A stretch of DNA of 64,000 bases from Nocardiopsis sp. N85 (GCF_028882275.1 NZ_JARBUT010000003.1:300679-364678); one strand, 5' to 3'; counted from the stretch's first letter, positions 25,776 through 38,474 are shown. Translations and numbers: made by a program. The notes: a model not told the origin generated them from the letters alone.

Positions 25776-27986
25776 ATGAGCTTTCCTCGCCAACAGGCCC
25801 GTACCCAACGCTTCACCATCGGCGTCCCGCGCTCCTTCGAGGTGTCCCCGGACGGTCGGCGTGTCGCCTTCCTGAGAGGGCGCGACGGCATCGACACCGC
25901 CACGTGCCTGTGGGTGCACGAGGTGGAGGGGGGCGCCGAACGTGTGGTCGCGGACCCGCGCGCGCTCGGCGCCGACGACGAGAACCTGCCGCCCGAGGAG
26001 CGGGCGCGCCGGGAGCGGCTGCGCGAGAGCGGCGGCGGCATCGTGTCCTACACGGTGGACCGGGCGTTCACCCGGGCCGTGTTCACCCTGTCCGGTCGGC
26101 TGTTCTACGTCGACCTGGTGGGCGATCACGCCGAGCCGCGCGAGCTGCCCGCCACCGCGCCGGTGGTCGACCCGCGGATCAGCCCGGCCGGCGACAGGGT
26201 CGCCTACGTCAGCGGTGGGGCGCTGCGGGTCATCGACATCGCCGACGCCGAGCCCGACCACGGCGACCGGGTGCTCGTCTCCCCCGACGGGGAGAACGTC
26301 ACCTGGGGTCTGGCGGACTTCGTCGCCGCCGAGGAGATGGGCCGCTACCGAGGTTTCTGGTGGGCCCCCGACGGCTCGGCGCTGCTGGCCGCCAGGGTCG
26401 ACGAGTCCCCGGTGACCCGTTGGTACGTGGACGACCCGGCCGCCCCGGAACAGGAGCCCACGACGCTGCGCTACCCGGCGGCCGGCACCGACAACTCCGA
26501 GGTGCGGCTGGCCGTCCTGACGGTCGTCTCCTCGGGGGACTTCGCGCGTGCGGGCGCCCCCGACCCGGTGTGGGTCGAGTGGGACCGGGAGGCGCTGCCG
26601 TACCTGGCGACGGCCGGGTGGACCGGCGGGCCGGACGGCTCGCCGACGGTGATCTTCACGGCCCAGAGCCGTGACCAGCGGACCCTCACCCTGTTCGGCG
26701 CGGACCCGGTGACCGGCCTCGCCATGGAGACGCGGACCGAGACCGACGACGTGTGGGTCGAGCTGATGCCGGGCGTGCCCGCCCACACCGACAAGGGCGA
26801 ACTCGTGTGGATCGGCCGTGAGGGCGGCACCGGTGAGCGTCGGGTGTTCGTGGGCGACCGCGCGATCGGCCCCGCCGACGTGTACGTGCGCGGCGTGGTG
26901 GACGTGGACGGCGACCGCGTCCTGTACTCCGGTTCGCCCGCCGGGGATCCCGGTGACATCTCCCTGTGGCTGGCCGACCTCGGCACCGGGCTGACCGCCC
27001 CGATCGAACTGCCCGGGCACGGCTGCTCCAAGTCCGCCGACGCGGGCGCGCACAGCGGACTGCGGTCGGGTCGGCTGCGCGGCGACACCCTGGTCGCGCA
27101 GCACCGGTCGATGGACTTCCCCGGGGTGCGCACCCTCCTGCTGCGCAACGCGAGCACCGAGACCCGGCGCACGCACGCGGACATCGAGAGCTTCGCCGAG
27201 ACGCCGGAGCTGCCCGAGCCGCGCGTGGAGTTCTGGCGGGCGGGCGAGCGGGGCATCCCGTGCGCGCTGGTGCTGCCGTCCTGGTACCGGGAGGACCTGC
27301 GCCCCCTGCCGGTCCTCATGGCGCCCTACGGCGGCCCGCACGCCCAGCGGGTGCTCAACGCGCGGGGCGCGTTCCTGAGCGCCCAGTGGTACGCGGAGCA
27401 GGGGTTCGCGGTGCTCATCGCCGACGGCCGGGGCACCCCGGGCATCGGTGTGGAGTGGGAGCAGGAGATCCACCTGGACCTGGCCACGGGGGTGCTGGAG
27501 GACCAGGTGACCGCGCTGCGGGACGCGGCGGAGCGCTTCGGCTTCCTGGACACCTCACGGGTGGGCGTCCACGGGTGGTCGTTCGGCGGCTACCTGTCGG
27601 CGCTGGCGGTGCTGCGCCGCCCGGACGTGTTCCACGCGGCGGTGGCGGGCGCGCCGGTGGTCGACTGGCGGTTGTACGACACCCACTACACCGAGCGCTA
27701 CCTGGGCCTGCCGCAGGACGACCCGGGGGTGTACGAGCGCAGTTCGCTGCTGGAGGACGCGGCCAAGCTGGAGCGGCCGCTGATGCTGATCCACGGCCTG
27801 TCCGACGACAACGTGGTGTTCGCGCACACCCAGCGGATGTCCTCGGCGCTGCTGGCGGCGGGGCGCGGTCACACGGTGCTGCCGCTGTCGGGGGTGACCC
27901 ACTCCCCGTCGGACCCGACGGTGGCGGAGAACCTGATGCTGCTCCAGGTGGAGTTCCTCAAGGACGCCCTGCGCGGCGAGGGGTGA
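25776..27986 (+). CDS. S9 family peptidase (dipeptidyl peptidase IV-like)
   Basis: 736-residue serine peptidase. An N-terminal ~470-residue beta-propeller (repeated FEVSPDGRRVAFL-type strands) is followed by an alpha/beta-hydrolase domain with the nucleophile in HGWSFGGYLSAL, Asp in HGLSDDNVVF and His in SGVTHSP. The double-Glu motif FVAAEEMGRYRGFWW matches the Glu pair that binds the substrate N-terminus in DPP IV (S9B). No signal peptide is visible, so it is probably cytoplasmic. ATG 25776; diverges from mshB. Confidence 0.92.
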   Translation: MSFPRQQARTQRFTIGVPRSFEVSPDGRRVAFLRGRDGIDTATCLWVHEVEGGAERVVADPRALGADDENLPPEERARRERLRESGGGIVSYTVDRAFTRAVFTLSGRLFYVDLVGDHAEPRELPATAPVVDPRISPAGDRVAYVSGGALRVIDIADAEPDHGDRVLVSPDGENVTWGLADFVAAEEMGRYRGFWWAPDGSALLAARVDESPVTRWYVDDPAAPEQEPTTLRYPAAGTDNSEVRLAVLTVVSSGDFARAGAPDPVWVEWDREALPYLATAGWTGGPDGSPTVIFTAQSRDQRTLTLFGADPVTGLAMETRTETDDVWVELMPGVPAHTDKGELVWIGREGGTGERRVFVGDRAIGPADVYVRGVVDVDGDRVLYSGSPAGDPGDISLWLADLGTGLTAPIELPGHGCSKSADAGAHSGLRSGRLRGDTLVAQHRSMDFPGVRTLLLRNASTETRRTHADIESFAETPELPEPRVEFWRAGERGIPCALVLPSWYREDLRPLPVLMAPYGGPHAQRVLNARGAFLSAQWYAEQGFAVLIADGRGTPGIGVEWEQEIHLDLATGVLEDQVTALRDAAERFGFLDTSRVGVHGWSFGGYLSALAVLRRPDVFHAAVAGAPVVDWRLYDTHYTERYLGLPQDDPGVYERSSLLEDAAKLERPLMLIHGLSDDNVVFAHTQRMSSALLAAGRGHTVLPLSGVTHSPSDPTVAENLMLLQVEFLKDALRGEG

Positions 27987-28034
27987 CCGGCCCGGTGCCG
28001 CGCCCTCCGCGGGCGCGGCGCCGGGATCACCACC

Positions 28035-28210
28035 GGGTCGTGTTCGGTGGACGCCCTCGCCGGTTCGACGCTCGCGTCGGTCGGTGTCAGCGGTCTCCTG
28101 GGGATCTCTCGCACGACGACCGGCGCGGGTCGGTCCGGTGCCGGCCGTCCGGGCGCGGGAGGCGGGAAGCGGACCGGCGGTCGCGAACCGGAGGAATCCG
28201 CCGAACACGG
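28035..28210. repeat. Palindromic repeat element, copy C (diverged, interrupted)
   Basis: The left part (28035-28076) and right part (about 28175-28210) align to the two halves of copy B with scattered mismatches, including CGTGTTCGG at the left end and its complement CCGAACACG at the right. About 98 bases unlike the other copies sit between. It abuts the kinase remnant stop at 28212. Confidence 0.6.
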
Positions 28211-28417
28211 TTCAGGGCGAGCCCTCCTCGCGCGAGGCGGCGATCTCGGACTCGTCGGGCACCGGGATCTCCACCGGGCCGTCGAAGTCGATGAACGCGA
28301 TCCGCTCGTACTCGGCGTCCTCCTCCCATTCACCGAAGCGGGTGTAGGACTGGAAGTGCTGCGGGTACCCGGTCTCGTCCACCCACAGGTCGAAGGTCCC
28401 GTCGAAGACCCCGGCGT

Positions 28418-30040
<1,623 letters not shown>

Positions 30041-30074
30041 CTGGGTCCTCTCTCGTCGAAACGGGGCGCGGAGG

Positions 30075-31748
30075 TCAGACGACATAGGCGCAGCTGTTCA
30101 CGGGCACGCCGTCGGTGGGGGTGGCGTCGTGGCGGCCGAGGTCCGGGTGACCCGGGTAGGGATCGTGGTTCCCCGGTCCGGGAGAGCCGTGGCAGAACCC
30201 CCCGGGCTGGTCCAGAGGGGCCCGGCGGTTCTCGTCGAGGGCGGCCTCGGGCAGGTAGTACACGACACCCGGAGGGGAACCGAAGAAGGTCACGGAGAAC
30301 TCCTCCGTGGGGTCCTCCGGGTCCAGTTCCGCGAGGACTCCCGGGCTGGTGGAGCGTCGGAGGTCGAGGTACTCGTGATCGGGCTCGATGGCCTGGACCC
30401 AGGCGAAGTCCTGGCTGTGCAGCCGCAGGGAGCCGAAGTCCGGGAGGTACTCCACACGGACGTCGACCCGGAGGGTGCCGCTGTGCTGGCTCGAACCGGT
30501 GAAGGTGACGCGGAGCTGCTCCACGGCCTCGCGGCCCTCGGGCGCCACGAGGGAGCGCACGACGACGGGTTCGGTGTCCGAGGCGGGCTCGATGACCACG
30601 GTGCCGTTCTCGTAGAGGTCGTGGTACTCCTCGGGGACCTCCGCCAGGGCGGCGGTGTCCGTCGCCGGCGCGTCCCCGCCGTCGGACGGCGGCACCTCTC
30701 CGCCGTGGGACGGCGGCGGGGTGTCGTCCAAGGGCAGAAGGGTCGAGCCGGCGCCCGCGGCGACGGCCAGGGCCGTGCCGACCGCGGCCAGGGTGAGGAC
30801 GCGGCCGTGGCGGCGCCTCCAGGGGCGGCGGGGCGGGGCGACCCGCAGCCAGGCCTCCGGATCCGTGTTCTCCGGGAGGAACGCGCCGGCCCAGGGGGTC
30901 ACGGCGACCGGCAGGGCGCCGACCGTCTCGGCCGCCGTGGGACGCCGGCCGGGGTCCTTGTCCAACGCGTGGGCCAGGAGCGGTCGGAGCGCGTCGGGGA
31001 CCCCTTCGAGGGACGGCGGCGCCGAGAGGATGCGGCCGGCGACGACGTCGGCGGTACCGACGCCGAAGGGGCCCCTGCCGGTGGCGGCGAACACCACCAG
31101 GCAGGCCCAGGCGAACATGTCGGAGCGATCGGTGGCGGACAGTCCTCGGTACTGTTCGGGCGCGATCCACCCCGGGGTGCCCACCAGGCCGCCGGTACGG
31201 GTCAGCGCGGTCTCCTCCGCCGCGCGGGCGATCCCGAAGTCGAGGACCTTGGGTCCGTCGGGCGACAGGATGACGTTGCCGGGTTTGAGGTCGCGGTGCA
31301 CCACCCCGGCCGCGTGGATCGCGGCGAGCGCCTCGGCGGTGACCCGGGCGAAGTCGGCCGGGGCGATCCCGGTCAGGGGTCCCGCCGCCCGAACGTGCGC
31401 CTCCAGGGTGGGACCCGGCACGTACTCGGTGGCCAGCCAGGGGACGTCGGCGCGGGTGTCGGCGTCCAGGAAGCGCGGAACCCCCGGCACCCGGATGCGG
31501 CGTACCAGCTTCACCTCGCGGGCGAAGCGGATCCGGAAGTCCTCGTCGGCGGCGTACATCGGGTGGACGCGCTTGAGCGCCACCCGGCGGTCGTGGTCGT
31601 CCAGGGCCGCGTAGACCGTGCCCATGCCGCCCGTACCGAGGCGGCCGATGATGCGCAGGGCCCCGACGACGCGGGGGTCGCCCGCCGCGAGGGGGGTGAC
31701 CCCGGCGGGCGTGGAATCGTTCTCCCGGCGGGGAGGGGGGAGGTTCAC
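30075..31748 (-). CDS. Eukaryote-like Ser/Thr protein kinase with extracellular domain
   Basis: 557-residue transmembrane kinase. Gly loop IGRLGTGGMGTVYAA, catalytic Lys in RVALKRVH, HRDLKPGNVI, DFGIARAAEE, and VGTPGWIAPEQY are all present. One transmembrane helix (GRVLTLAAVGTALAVAAGAG) leads to a Pro/Ser linker and a ~200-residue outside domain of unknown fold with one Cys pair candidate. It lies 34 bases upstream of the second kinase on the same strand and shares high similarity through the kinase domain, so they are probably co-transcribed duplicates. Confidence 0.9.
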   Translation of the reverse strand: MNLPPPRRENDSTPAGVTPLAAGDPRVVGALRIIGRLGTGGMGTVYAALDDHDRRVALKRVHPMYAADEDFRIRFAREVKLVRRIRVPGVPRFLDADTRADVPWLATEYVPGPTLEAHVRAAGPLTGIAPADFARVTAEALAAIHAAGVVHRDLKPGNVILSPDGPKVLDFGIARAAEETALTRTGGLVGTPGWIAPEQYRGLSATDRSDMFAWACLVVFAATGRGPFGVGTADVVAGRILSAPPSLEGVPDALRPLLAHALDKDPGRRPTAAETVGALPVAVTPWAGAFLPENTDPEAWLRVAPPRRPWRRRHGRVLTLAAVGTALAVAAGAGSTLLPLDDTPPPSHGGEVPPSDGGDAPATDTAALAEVPEEYHDLYENGTVVIEPASDTEPVVVRSLVAPEGREAVEQLRVTFTGSSQHSGTLRVDVRVEYLPDFGSLRLHSQDFAWVQAIEPDHEYLDLRRSTSPGVLAELDPEDPTEEFSVTFFGSPPGVVYYLPEAALDENRRAPLDQPGGFCHGSPGPGNHDPYPGHPDLGRHDATPTDGVPVNSCAYVV

Positions 31749-31885
31749 GGGGACGCTGATCCTCGTTCGTCTTCGAGTGGGGGATGGAGGTCACCTTCCG
31801 TGACCGCCACTTACGATACCGATCGCCCCGAAAAGGTTTCCGGGGGCGTCGGTGGGTCCGGTGGGGGCCGCCGTAACCTGGGCCC

Positions 31886-32260
31886 ATGCGTTCGTATGCG
31901 GTTCCGTCGGCCCTGCTCGCCGACCTGGTGTGCGTTCTGGTGTTCGTCGTGGTCGGCAAGAGCGACCACGGTACGGGTACCGCGGTGGGGGCGGTGCTGA
32001 CGACCGCGTGGCCGTTCCTGGCCGGCGCCCTGCTGGGGTGGGCGTCCTCCCGGGCCTGGCGCTCCCCCGCCGCGTTGTGGCCGACGGGCGTGTCGGTGTG
32101 GGCGATCACCGTGGTCGGGGGGATGGTGGCGCGGCGGATCGTGGGCGAGGGGACGCCCCTGTCGTTCGTGATCGTCACCTCGCTGTTCCTGGCCGCGACG
32201 ATGCTGGGGTGGCGGGCGATCGCGCTCGTCGTGACGAAGGGGCGACAGACCGCCTCCTGA
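31886..32260 (+). CDS. DUF3054 family membrane protein
   Basis: 124-residue membrane protein with four helices. The pattern LADLVCVLVFVVVGKSDHGTG, then TAWPFLAGALLGW and the RRIVGEGTPLSFVIV segment match DUF3054, an actinobacterial family of unknown function. Diverges from the kinase pair across 137 bases. Confidence 0.88.
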   Translation: MRSYAVPSALLADLVCVLVFVVVGKSDHGTGTAVGAVLTTAWPFLAGALLGWASSRAWRSPAALWPTGVSVWAITVVGGMVARRIVGEGTPLSFVIVTSLFLAATMLGWRAIALVVTKGRQTAS

Positions 32261-32307
32261 TCGGCGACACTGGGAACGTTCGCGCCCACCCCCGGAGGGA
32301 CATCCCC

Positions 32308-32697
32308 ATGGCCGATCCCGTCACCATCGCACTGGCCACCGCGCTCGTCACCGGCGCCGCCGCCAAGATCTCCGAGCACGCCGGCGAAACGGTCGTCGAG
32401 GGGTTGAAGAGGTTGCAGCGGGCCGTCTTCAAACGGTTCCGCGGTGACGCCGCCGCCCAGGAGGCCCTGGACGAGGCGCGCGTCGACAGCGACGACCCCG
32501 CCGCGATCGAGGCGGTCGCCGAACACCTGGAGCGGGCCGCGGCCGAGGACCCGGAGATCGGTTCCCTCGTGCGCGAACTGCGCGCCCAGGTCTCGCAGCG
32601 GAGCGAGGGGTCGGTGAGCAATCGGGTCACCGGTGGTGTGAGCGGAAACGCTCGGGTCTTCCAGGGAGGGAACGTCCAGGGGGAGATCCGCTTGTAG
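32308..32697 (+). CDS. Small Bell-like domain protein with C-terminal BASS/RHIM-like amyloid motif (putative)
   Basis: 129-residue cytoplasmic protein. A mostly helical N-terminal domain opens with MADPVTIALATALVTGAAAK, a hydrophobic first helix, and continues with VVEGLKRLQRAVFKRF and acidic helices, resembling Bell domains (bacterial counterparts of fungal HeLo/HELL cell-death domains). After a Ser-rich hinge the C-terminus is SVSNRVTGGVSGNARVFQGG then NVQGEIRL, which fits the amyloid signalling pattern NxVxGxVxGxxxQxGxIxG of BASS3/RHIM-like motifs. Such proteins act as effectors switched on by an NLR-type sensor sharing the motif, and no sensor is in the window. CGGAGGGA lies eight bases before ATG 32308. 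The stop TAG is the first three bases of repeat copy B. Family match is from memory and needs a profile search. Confidence 0.65.
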   Translation: MADPVTIALATALVTGAAAKISEHAGETVVEGLKRLQRAVFKRFRGDAAAQEALDEARVDSDDPAAIEAVAEHLERAAAEDPEIGSLVRELRAQVSQRSEGSVSNRVTGGVSGNARVFQGGNVQGEIRL

Positions 32698-32772
32698 GGC
32701 GTGTTCGACGGATGCCTTCGTTCGGTTCGGCGCTCGCGCCGCGAGGCGGAACGATCCGTCGAACACGCCCTA
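32695..32772. repeat. Palindromic repeat element, copy B
   Basis: 78-bp element with perfect 19-bp terminal inverted repeats: TAGGGCGTGTTCGACGGAT (32695-32713) and its complement (32754-32772). The interior contains further self-complementary GCGCTCGCGCC sequence. Its reverse complement aligns to copy A with one 5-base gap. Confidence 0.92.
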
Positions 32773-32794
32773 GGGGATACCTAAGCTGGGAGCG

Positions 32795-33478
32795 ATGAAC
32801 GAGAACCCCGACAGCACCCTTGGTGAGGACGATGAGGCGCGCGAGGTCGGCGTCGGCCCCTGGACGGGGCCCTGGCCCCAGGGCGACCACTACGACCCCG
32901 AACTGCTGGCGGTCGGCGACCGGCGCAACGTCGTCGACCGCTATCGCTACTGGCGACGGGAGGCGATCGTCGCCGACCTCGACACCGTCCGGCACCCCTT
33001 CCACGTCGCGGTGGAGAACTGGTCCCACGACTTCAACATCGGTTCGGTGGTGCGCACCGCCAACGCCTTCGGGTGCGCGGCCGTGCACATCGTGGGGCGG
33101 CGCCGGTGGAACCGGCGGGGGGCGATGGTCACCGACCGCTACCAGCACGTGCACCACCACCCGGACACCGCGTCGCTGGTGGAGTGGGCGGCCGAACGCG
33201 ATCTGCCGCTGATCGGCATCGACAACCTGCCCGGCGCGGTGCCGCTGGAGACCCATCCCCTCCCGCGCGAAGCGGTACTGGTGTTCGGTCAGGAGGGTCC
33301 GGGGCTGTCGGAGGAGGTCCGCTCCGTGTGCCGGGCGGTGCTGTCGATCGCCCAGTTCGGGTCCACCCGGTCGATCAACGCGGGAGCGGCCGCGGCGATC
33401 GCCATGCACGCCTGGGTGCGGGCGCACGTGTTCGACCAGAGGGTGCCGGAAACGGCCATGCCCCAGAAACTCTCGTGA
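32795..33478 (+). CDS. TrmH family RNA 2'-O-methyltransferase
   Basis: 227-residue SPOUT-superfamily methyltransferase. The three motifs are clear: DFNIGSVVRTANAFG (Asn/Arg catalytic), VFGQEGPGLSEEV (SAM knot loop), and FGSTRSINAGAAAAIAMHAW (knot closure). It 2'-O-methylates a tRNA or rRNA ribose; the exact target cannot be told. The first ~55 residues are a charged extension. Starts 23 bases after repeat copy B. Confidence 0.9.
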   Translation: MNENPDSTLGEDDEAREVGVGPWTGPWPQGDHYDPELLAVGDRRNVVDRYRYWRREAIVADLDTVRHPFHVAVENWSHDFNIGSVVRTANAFGCAAVHIVGRRRWNRRGAMVTDRYQHVHHHPDTASLVEWAAERDLPLIGIDNLPGAVPLETHPLPREAVLVFGQEGPGLSEEVRSVCRAVLSIAQFGSTRSINAGAAAAIAMHAWVRAHVFDQRVPETAMPQKLS

Positions 33479-33531
33479 TGAATTCGTGATCTACCATGGC
33501 CGGTAAAGGCCCCCTATTGGAGAGTCAACGG

Positions 33532-34164
33532 ATGACTTCGACTGTGACCACCACCGCCCGATCCGCGACCGTGAACGACGTGCCCGGGGTGGCGCGCGTG
33601 TTGAGCCGCGCCCTGCACGAGGACCCGCTCTTCCAGTGGCTGTTCCCCGACAGTGAGCAGCGGATGGCCAAGACCAGACGGTTCCTGGCCCTGACCGCCG
33701 GGTTCGGCTACGTGCCCGTCGGTGACACCCGTGTCGTCGAGGTGGCCGAGGACGACACCGCGCCGGTGATCCGCGGCGCGGCCCTGTGGGCCCCGTACAC
33801 GACCAACCCCGAGGGCCGGCTGGTGTCGCTGCGGATGTGGCCGCACTGGGGGCAGCTGCTCGGACGCTCCCGGGTGTCCGGTTTCATCCGGGTCTTCGCG
33901 GAGTGGAAGATGGCCGCGCCCCAGGAACCCCACCTGTACCTGGCCGCGTTGGGCGTCGACCCGGCGATGGCGGGCACCGGGTTGGCGGGGTCGCTGCTCA
34001 CCGACGGCCTGGACCGGGCCGACTCCGAGGGGCAGCCGGTCTTCACCCAGACCCTCAACGAGAAGAGCGTGGGTTTCTACGAGCGGTTCGGCTTCCAGGT
34101 GACCGGCGAGGCCGTCGCCCCCGAGGTGGGGACCAGCTGGTTCCTGCGACGCGACCCCTCCTGA
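33532..34164 (+). CDS. GNAT family N-acetyltransferase, paralogue 1
   Basis: 210-residue acyltransferase. The acetyl-CoA loop is in LGVDPAMAGTGLAGSLL and the C-terminal VGFYERFGFQVTG strand-helix is typical of GNAT. The N-terminal DDVPGVARVLSRALHEDPLF type motif is shared with the next gene, and the whole proteins align (LFPD, VIRGAALW, WPHW, EPHLYLAALG). ATG 33532 has GGAGAG eight bases upstream. The acceptor is unknown. Confidence 0.85.
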   Translation: MTSTVTTTARSATVNDVPGVARVLSRALHEDPLFQWLFPDSEQRMAKTRRFLALTAGFGYVPVGDTRVVEVAEDDTAPVIRGAALWAPYTTNPEGRLVSLRMWPHWGQLLGRSRVSGFIRVFAEWKMAAPQEPHLYLAALGVDPAMAGTGLAGSLLTDGLDRADSEGQPVFTQTLNEKSVGFYERFGFQVTGEAVAPEVGTSWFLRRDPS

Positions 34165-34248
34165 CGCCTACCCGGGGCCGGGCGCGCGGCCCCGCTCGTG
34201 ATCTCTCCGTGACCTGGCATGGGGGTGCCGACGGAGAGGGGCGCCACC

Positions 34249-34890
34249 ATGACCACCACACTCACGCGTACGGTGCGGCCCGCGACCATGGGCGACCCGC
34301 CGGGGGTGGCGCGCGTCCTGGGCCGCGCCTTCCGCGAGGATCCGCTGTTCCGGTGGATGTTCCCCGACGACATGCGGCGCATCGCGCGGACGACCCGGGC
34401 GAGCGCCCTCATGGCGGGCTTCTCGTACGTCCCTCTGGGGTACTCCGCCGTCGTCGAGGCCCATGAGGACGCCGCACGCGGGCCGGTGATCCGGGGCGTG
34501 GCGCTGTGGTCGGCCCCGGACGGGAGCGCCGAGGGGACGAAGGACGCCCTGCGCGCCCTGCCGCACTGGTTGGGTCTCCTCGGGCCGCGCCGATTCGCCC
34601 GGACGATGCACTACTTCTCCGCGCTCAAGGCGCACGTCCCCCACGAACCCCACTGGTACCTGTCGATGTTGGGCGCCGATCCGGCGGTGCCCGGCAGCGG
34701 TGCCGGAACGCTGTTGCTGCGCGCGGGCCTGGAGCGGGCCGGTACCGGCCGCGTGCCGGTGTTCCTGGAAACGATGAACCCGGCCGACCTCGGCTACTAC
34801 GCGCGGTTCGGCTTCGAGGTGACCGCTACCGTGGCCGAGCCGGACACCCCGGTCACCCACCTCCTGGTCCGCCCGCCCGCCCCGGCCTGA
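34249..34890 (+). CDS. GNAT family N-acetyltransferase, paralogue 2
   Basis: 213-residue relative of the preceding gene, with the same PPGVARVLGRAFREDPLF opening, MFPDD, VIRGVALWS, HEPHWYLSMLGADP and YYARFGFEVT ending. The CoA-binding loop reads VPGSGAGTLLL. GGAGAGGGG lies upstream of ATG 34249. The pair is a local duplication separated by 84 bases. Substrate unknown. Confidence 0.85.
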   Translation: MTTTLTRTVRPATMGDPPGVARVLGRAFREDPLFRWMFPDDMRRIARTTRASALMAGFSYVPLGYSAVVEAHEDAARGPVIRGVALWSAPDGSAEGTKDALRALPHWLGLLGPRRFARTMHYFSALKAHVPHEPHWYLSMLGADPAVPGSGAGTLLLRAGLERAGTGRVPVFLETMNPADLGYYARFGFEVTATVAEPDTPVTHLLVRPPAPA

Positions 34891-35035
34891 CGGCCGTGCA
34901 TCACCGTCCGCGGACGATGACCTCCCGGCATGGGTCCGTCCGGTGTCCGACACCACCCGGCCCTCCACGGCGCGGTGGTGGACGCCGGTGAGATCGCCGG
35001 GCGGTCGCGCGGGTCGCCGGGGCGGGCATGGGAAA

Positions 35036-35064
35036 GGGGCCGCGCCCCGAAGGGACGCGACCCC
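35036..35064 (-). terminator. Probable terminator hairpin of the first sdh operon
   Basis: 13-bp stem with two mismatches (35036-35048 with 35052-35064), 18 bases past the sdhB stop. Confidence 0.5.
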
Positions 35065-35082
35065 GGTACCTCGTGGGAGGGG

Positions 35083-35825
35083 TCAGCCGACGCCCTTGGC
35101 GAGAGAACCCAGCAGGTCGCGGTTGAGCTGCGAGATGGTGTCCAGCGGGATGCCCTTGGGGCAGACCGCCGCGCACTCACCGATGTTGGTGCAGCCGCCG
35201 AAGTCCTCTTCGTCGTGCTGGTTGATCATGTTGACCACGCGCGAGGCCCGCTCCGGCTGCCCCTGCGGGAGCATGCCGAGGTGGGTGACCTTGGCGGCGG
35301 TGAACAGCATGCCGGAGGCGTTCGGGCAGGCCGCCACGCAGGCGCCGCAGCCGATGCAGGTCGCGGCGTCGAACGCGCGGTCGGCGTCCGGCTTCGGGAT
35401 CGGGTTGGCGTGGGCGTCCGGCGCGGTACCCGTCGGGGCGCTGATGTAGCCGCCCGCCTGAATGATCCGGTCGAAGGAGCCCCGGTCGACGACCAGGTCC
35501 TTGAGGACCGGGAACGCCTTGGCCCGCCACGGCTCCACGGTGATGGTGTCGCCGTCCTTGAAGCTGCGCATGTGCAGCTGGCAGGTGGTGGTGACCTCCG
35601 GACCGTGGGCCTCCCCGTCGATCACGACGCCACAGGCACCGCAGATGCCCTCACGGCAGTCGTGGTCGAACGCGACCGGGTCCTCGTTCTCCAGGGTGAG
35701 CTTCTCGTTGAGAACGTCGAGCATCTCCAGGAAGGACATGTCCGGGGAGACGTCCGTGAGCTTGTAGGTGACCAACCGGCCCTGGTCGTCCCGGCCCTTC
35801 TGGCGCCATACGCGCAGAGTGATGT

Positions 35826-35829
<4 letters not shown>
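35083..35829 (-). CDS. sdhB: Succinate dehydrogenase iron-sulfur subunit (b558-type operon)
   Basis: 248-residue subunit passing electrons from flavin to quinone. The N-terminal [2Fe-2S] motif is [20 protein letters not shown]; the C-terminal domain has [15 protein letters not shown] and [15 protein letters not shown] for the [4Fe-4S] and [3Fe-4S] clusters. Last gene of sdhCAB; its GTG overlaps the sdhA stop by four bases. Confidence 0.94.
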
Positions 35830-37772
<1,943 letters not shown>

Positions 37773-38474
37773 TTAACTCACCAGTCCAAAGGTGACCGCC
37801 AGAGGCGGGAGCAGGAAGCCGATGGTCACGATCAGGGCGAGGGCCACGGCCACCGCGTTGATCTTGCCCTGGCGGGAGGCCTTGTTCACGCCGAGCGTGG
37901 CCATGGCACTCCAGATGCCGTGCCGCAGGTGGAAGCCCACGGCGATCACGGCCGCGACGTAGAACAGGGTCACGTACCAGAATTCGGGCTGGAACCCGTT
38001 CACGAGCCGCTCGTAGGGGCTGTCGGACTTGCCTCCGGGCGCGATGGCGTTGACGGTCAGGTGCAGGATGTGGAAGACGACGAAGAGCGCGATGAGAACG
38101 CCGCCGTACCGCATGGTGTAGGAGGCGTAGGAGCGCTGGACGCGCTTCTTCACCTGGTAGCGGTTCTGTCGGGCGCGCGCGGCACGCCTCCACAGGATCA
38201 CCACCGCGTAGATGTGGATCAGGACGCTCGTCAGCAGAACGATGCGCGCGATCCACAGGAAACCCTGTTCCGGAAGGATCGGGTATCCGAGTTCGCGGAG
38301 ACCGTGCGCATAGCCGTCGAACGCGGCCTGGCCCGAGAAGACCTTCAGGTTGCCGTACATGTGCGCGATCAAATACAGCACGAGGATCGCACCGGTGACA
38401 GCCATCGCTGATTTGAGTGCCACCGTGGACCCGTAGGCCGTAGACCGCTTCTTGGTCAAGGTACTGTTCGCCAC
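37773..38474 (-). CDS. sdhC: Succinate dehydrogenase cytochrome b558 subunit
   Basis: 233-residue membrane anchor with five transmembrane helices of the SdhC b558 type. Candidate haem-axial histidines lie in LYLIAHMYGNLKVF, VLIHIYAVVIL, VFHILHLTVN and GFHLRHGIWSAM. This di-haem single-subunit anchor distinguishes the operon from the second one. First gene of sdhCAB, about 80 bases from the divergent LysR regulator; regulation by that LysR protein is inferred from position. Confidence 0.93.
   Translation of the reverse strand: MANSTLTKKRSTAYGSTVALKSAMAVTGAILVLYLIAHMYGNLKVFSGQAAFDGYAHGLRELGYPILPEQGFLWIARIVLLTSVLIHIYAVVILWRRAARARQNRYQVKKRVQRSYASYTMRYGGVLIALFVVFHILHLTVNAIAPGGKSDSPYERLVNGFQPEFWYVTLFYVAAVIAVGFHLRHGIWSAMATLGVNKASRQGKINAVAVALALIVTIGFLLPPLAVTFGLVS

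Noticed and set aside
24786..27473. 895-codon open frame on the minus strand
   Set aside because: Only the first-to-end 288 residues match MshB; the rest is antisense to the S9 peptidase.
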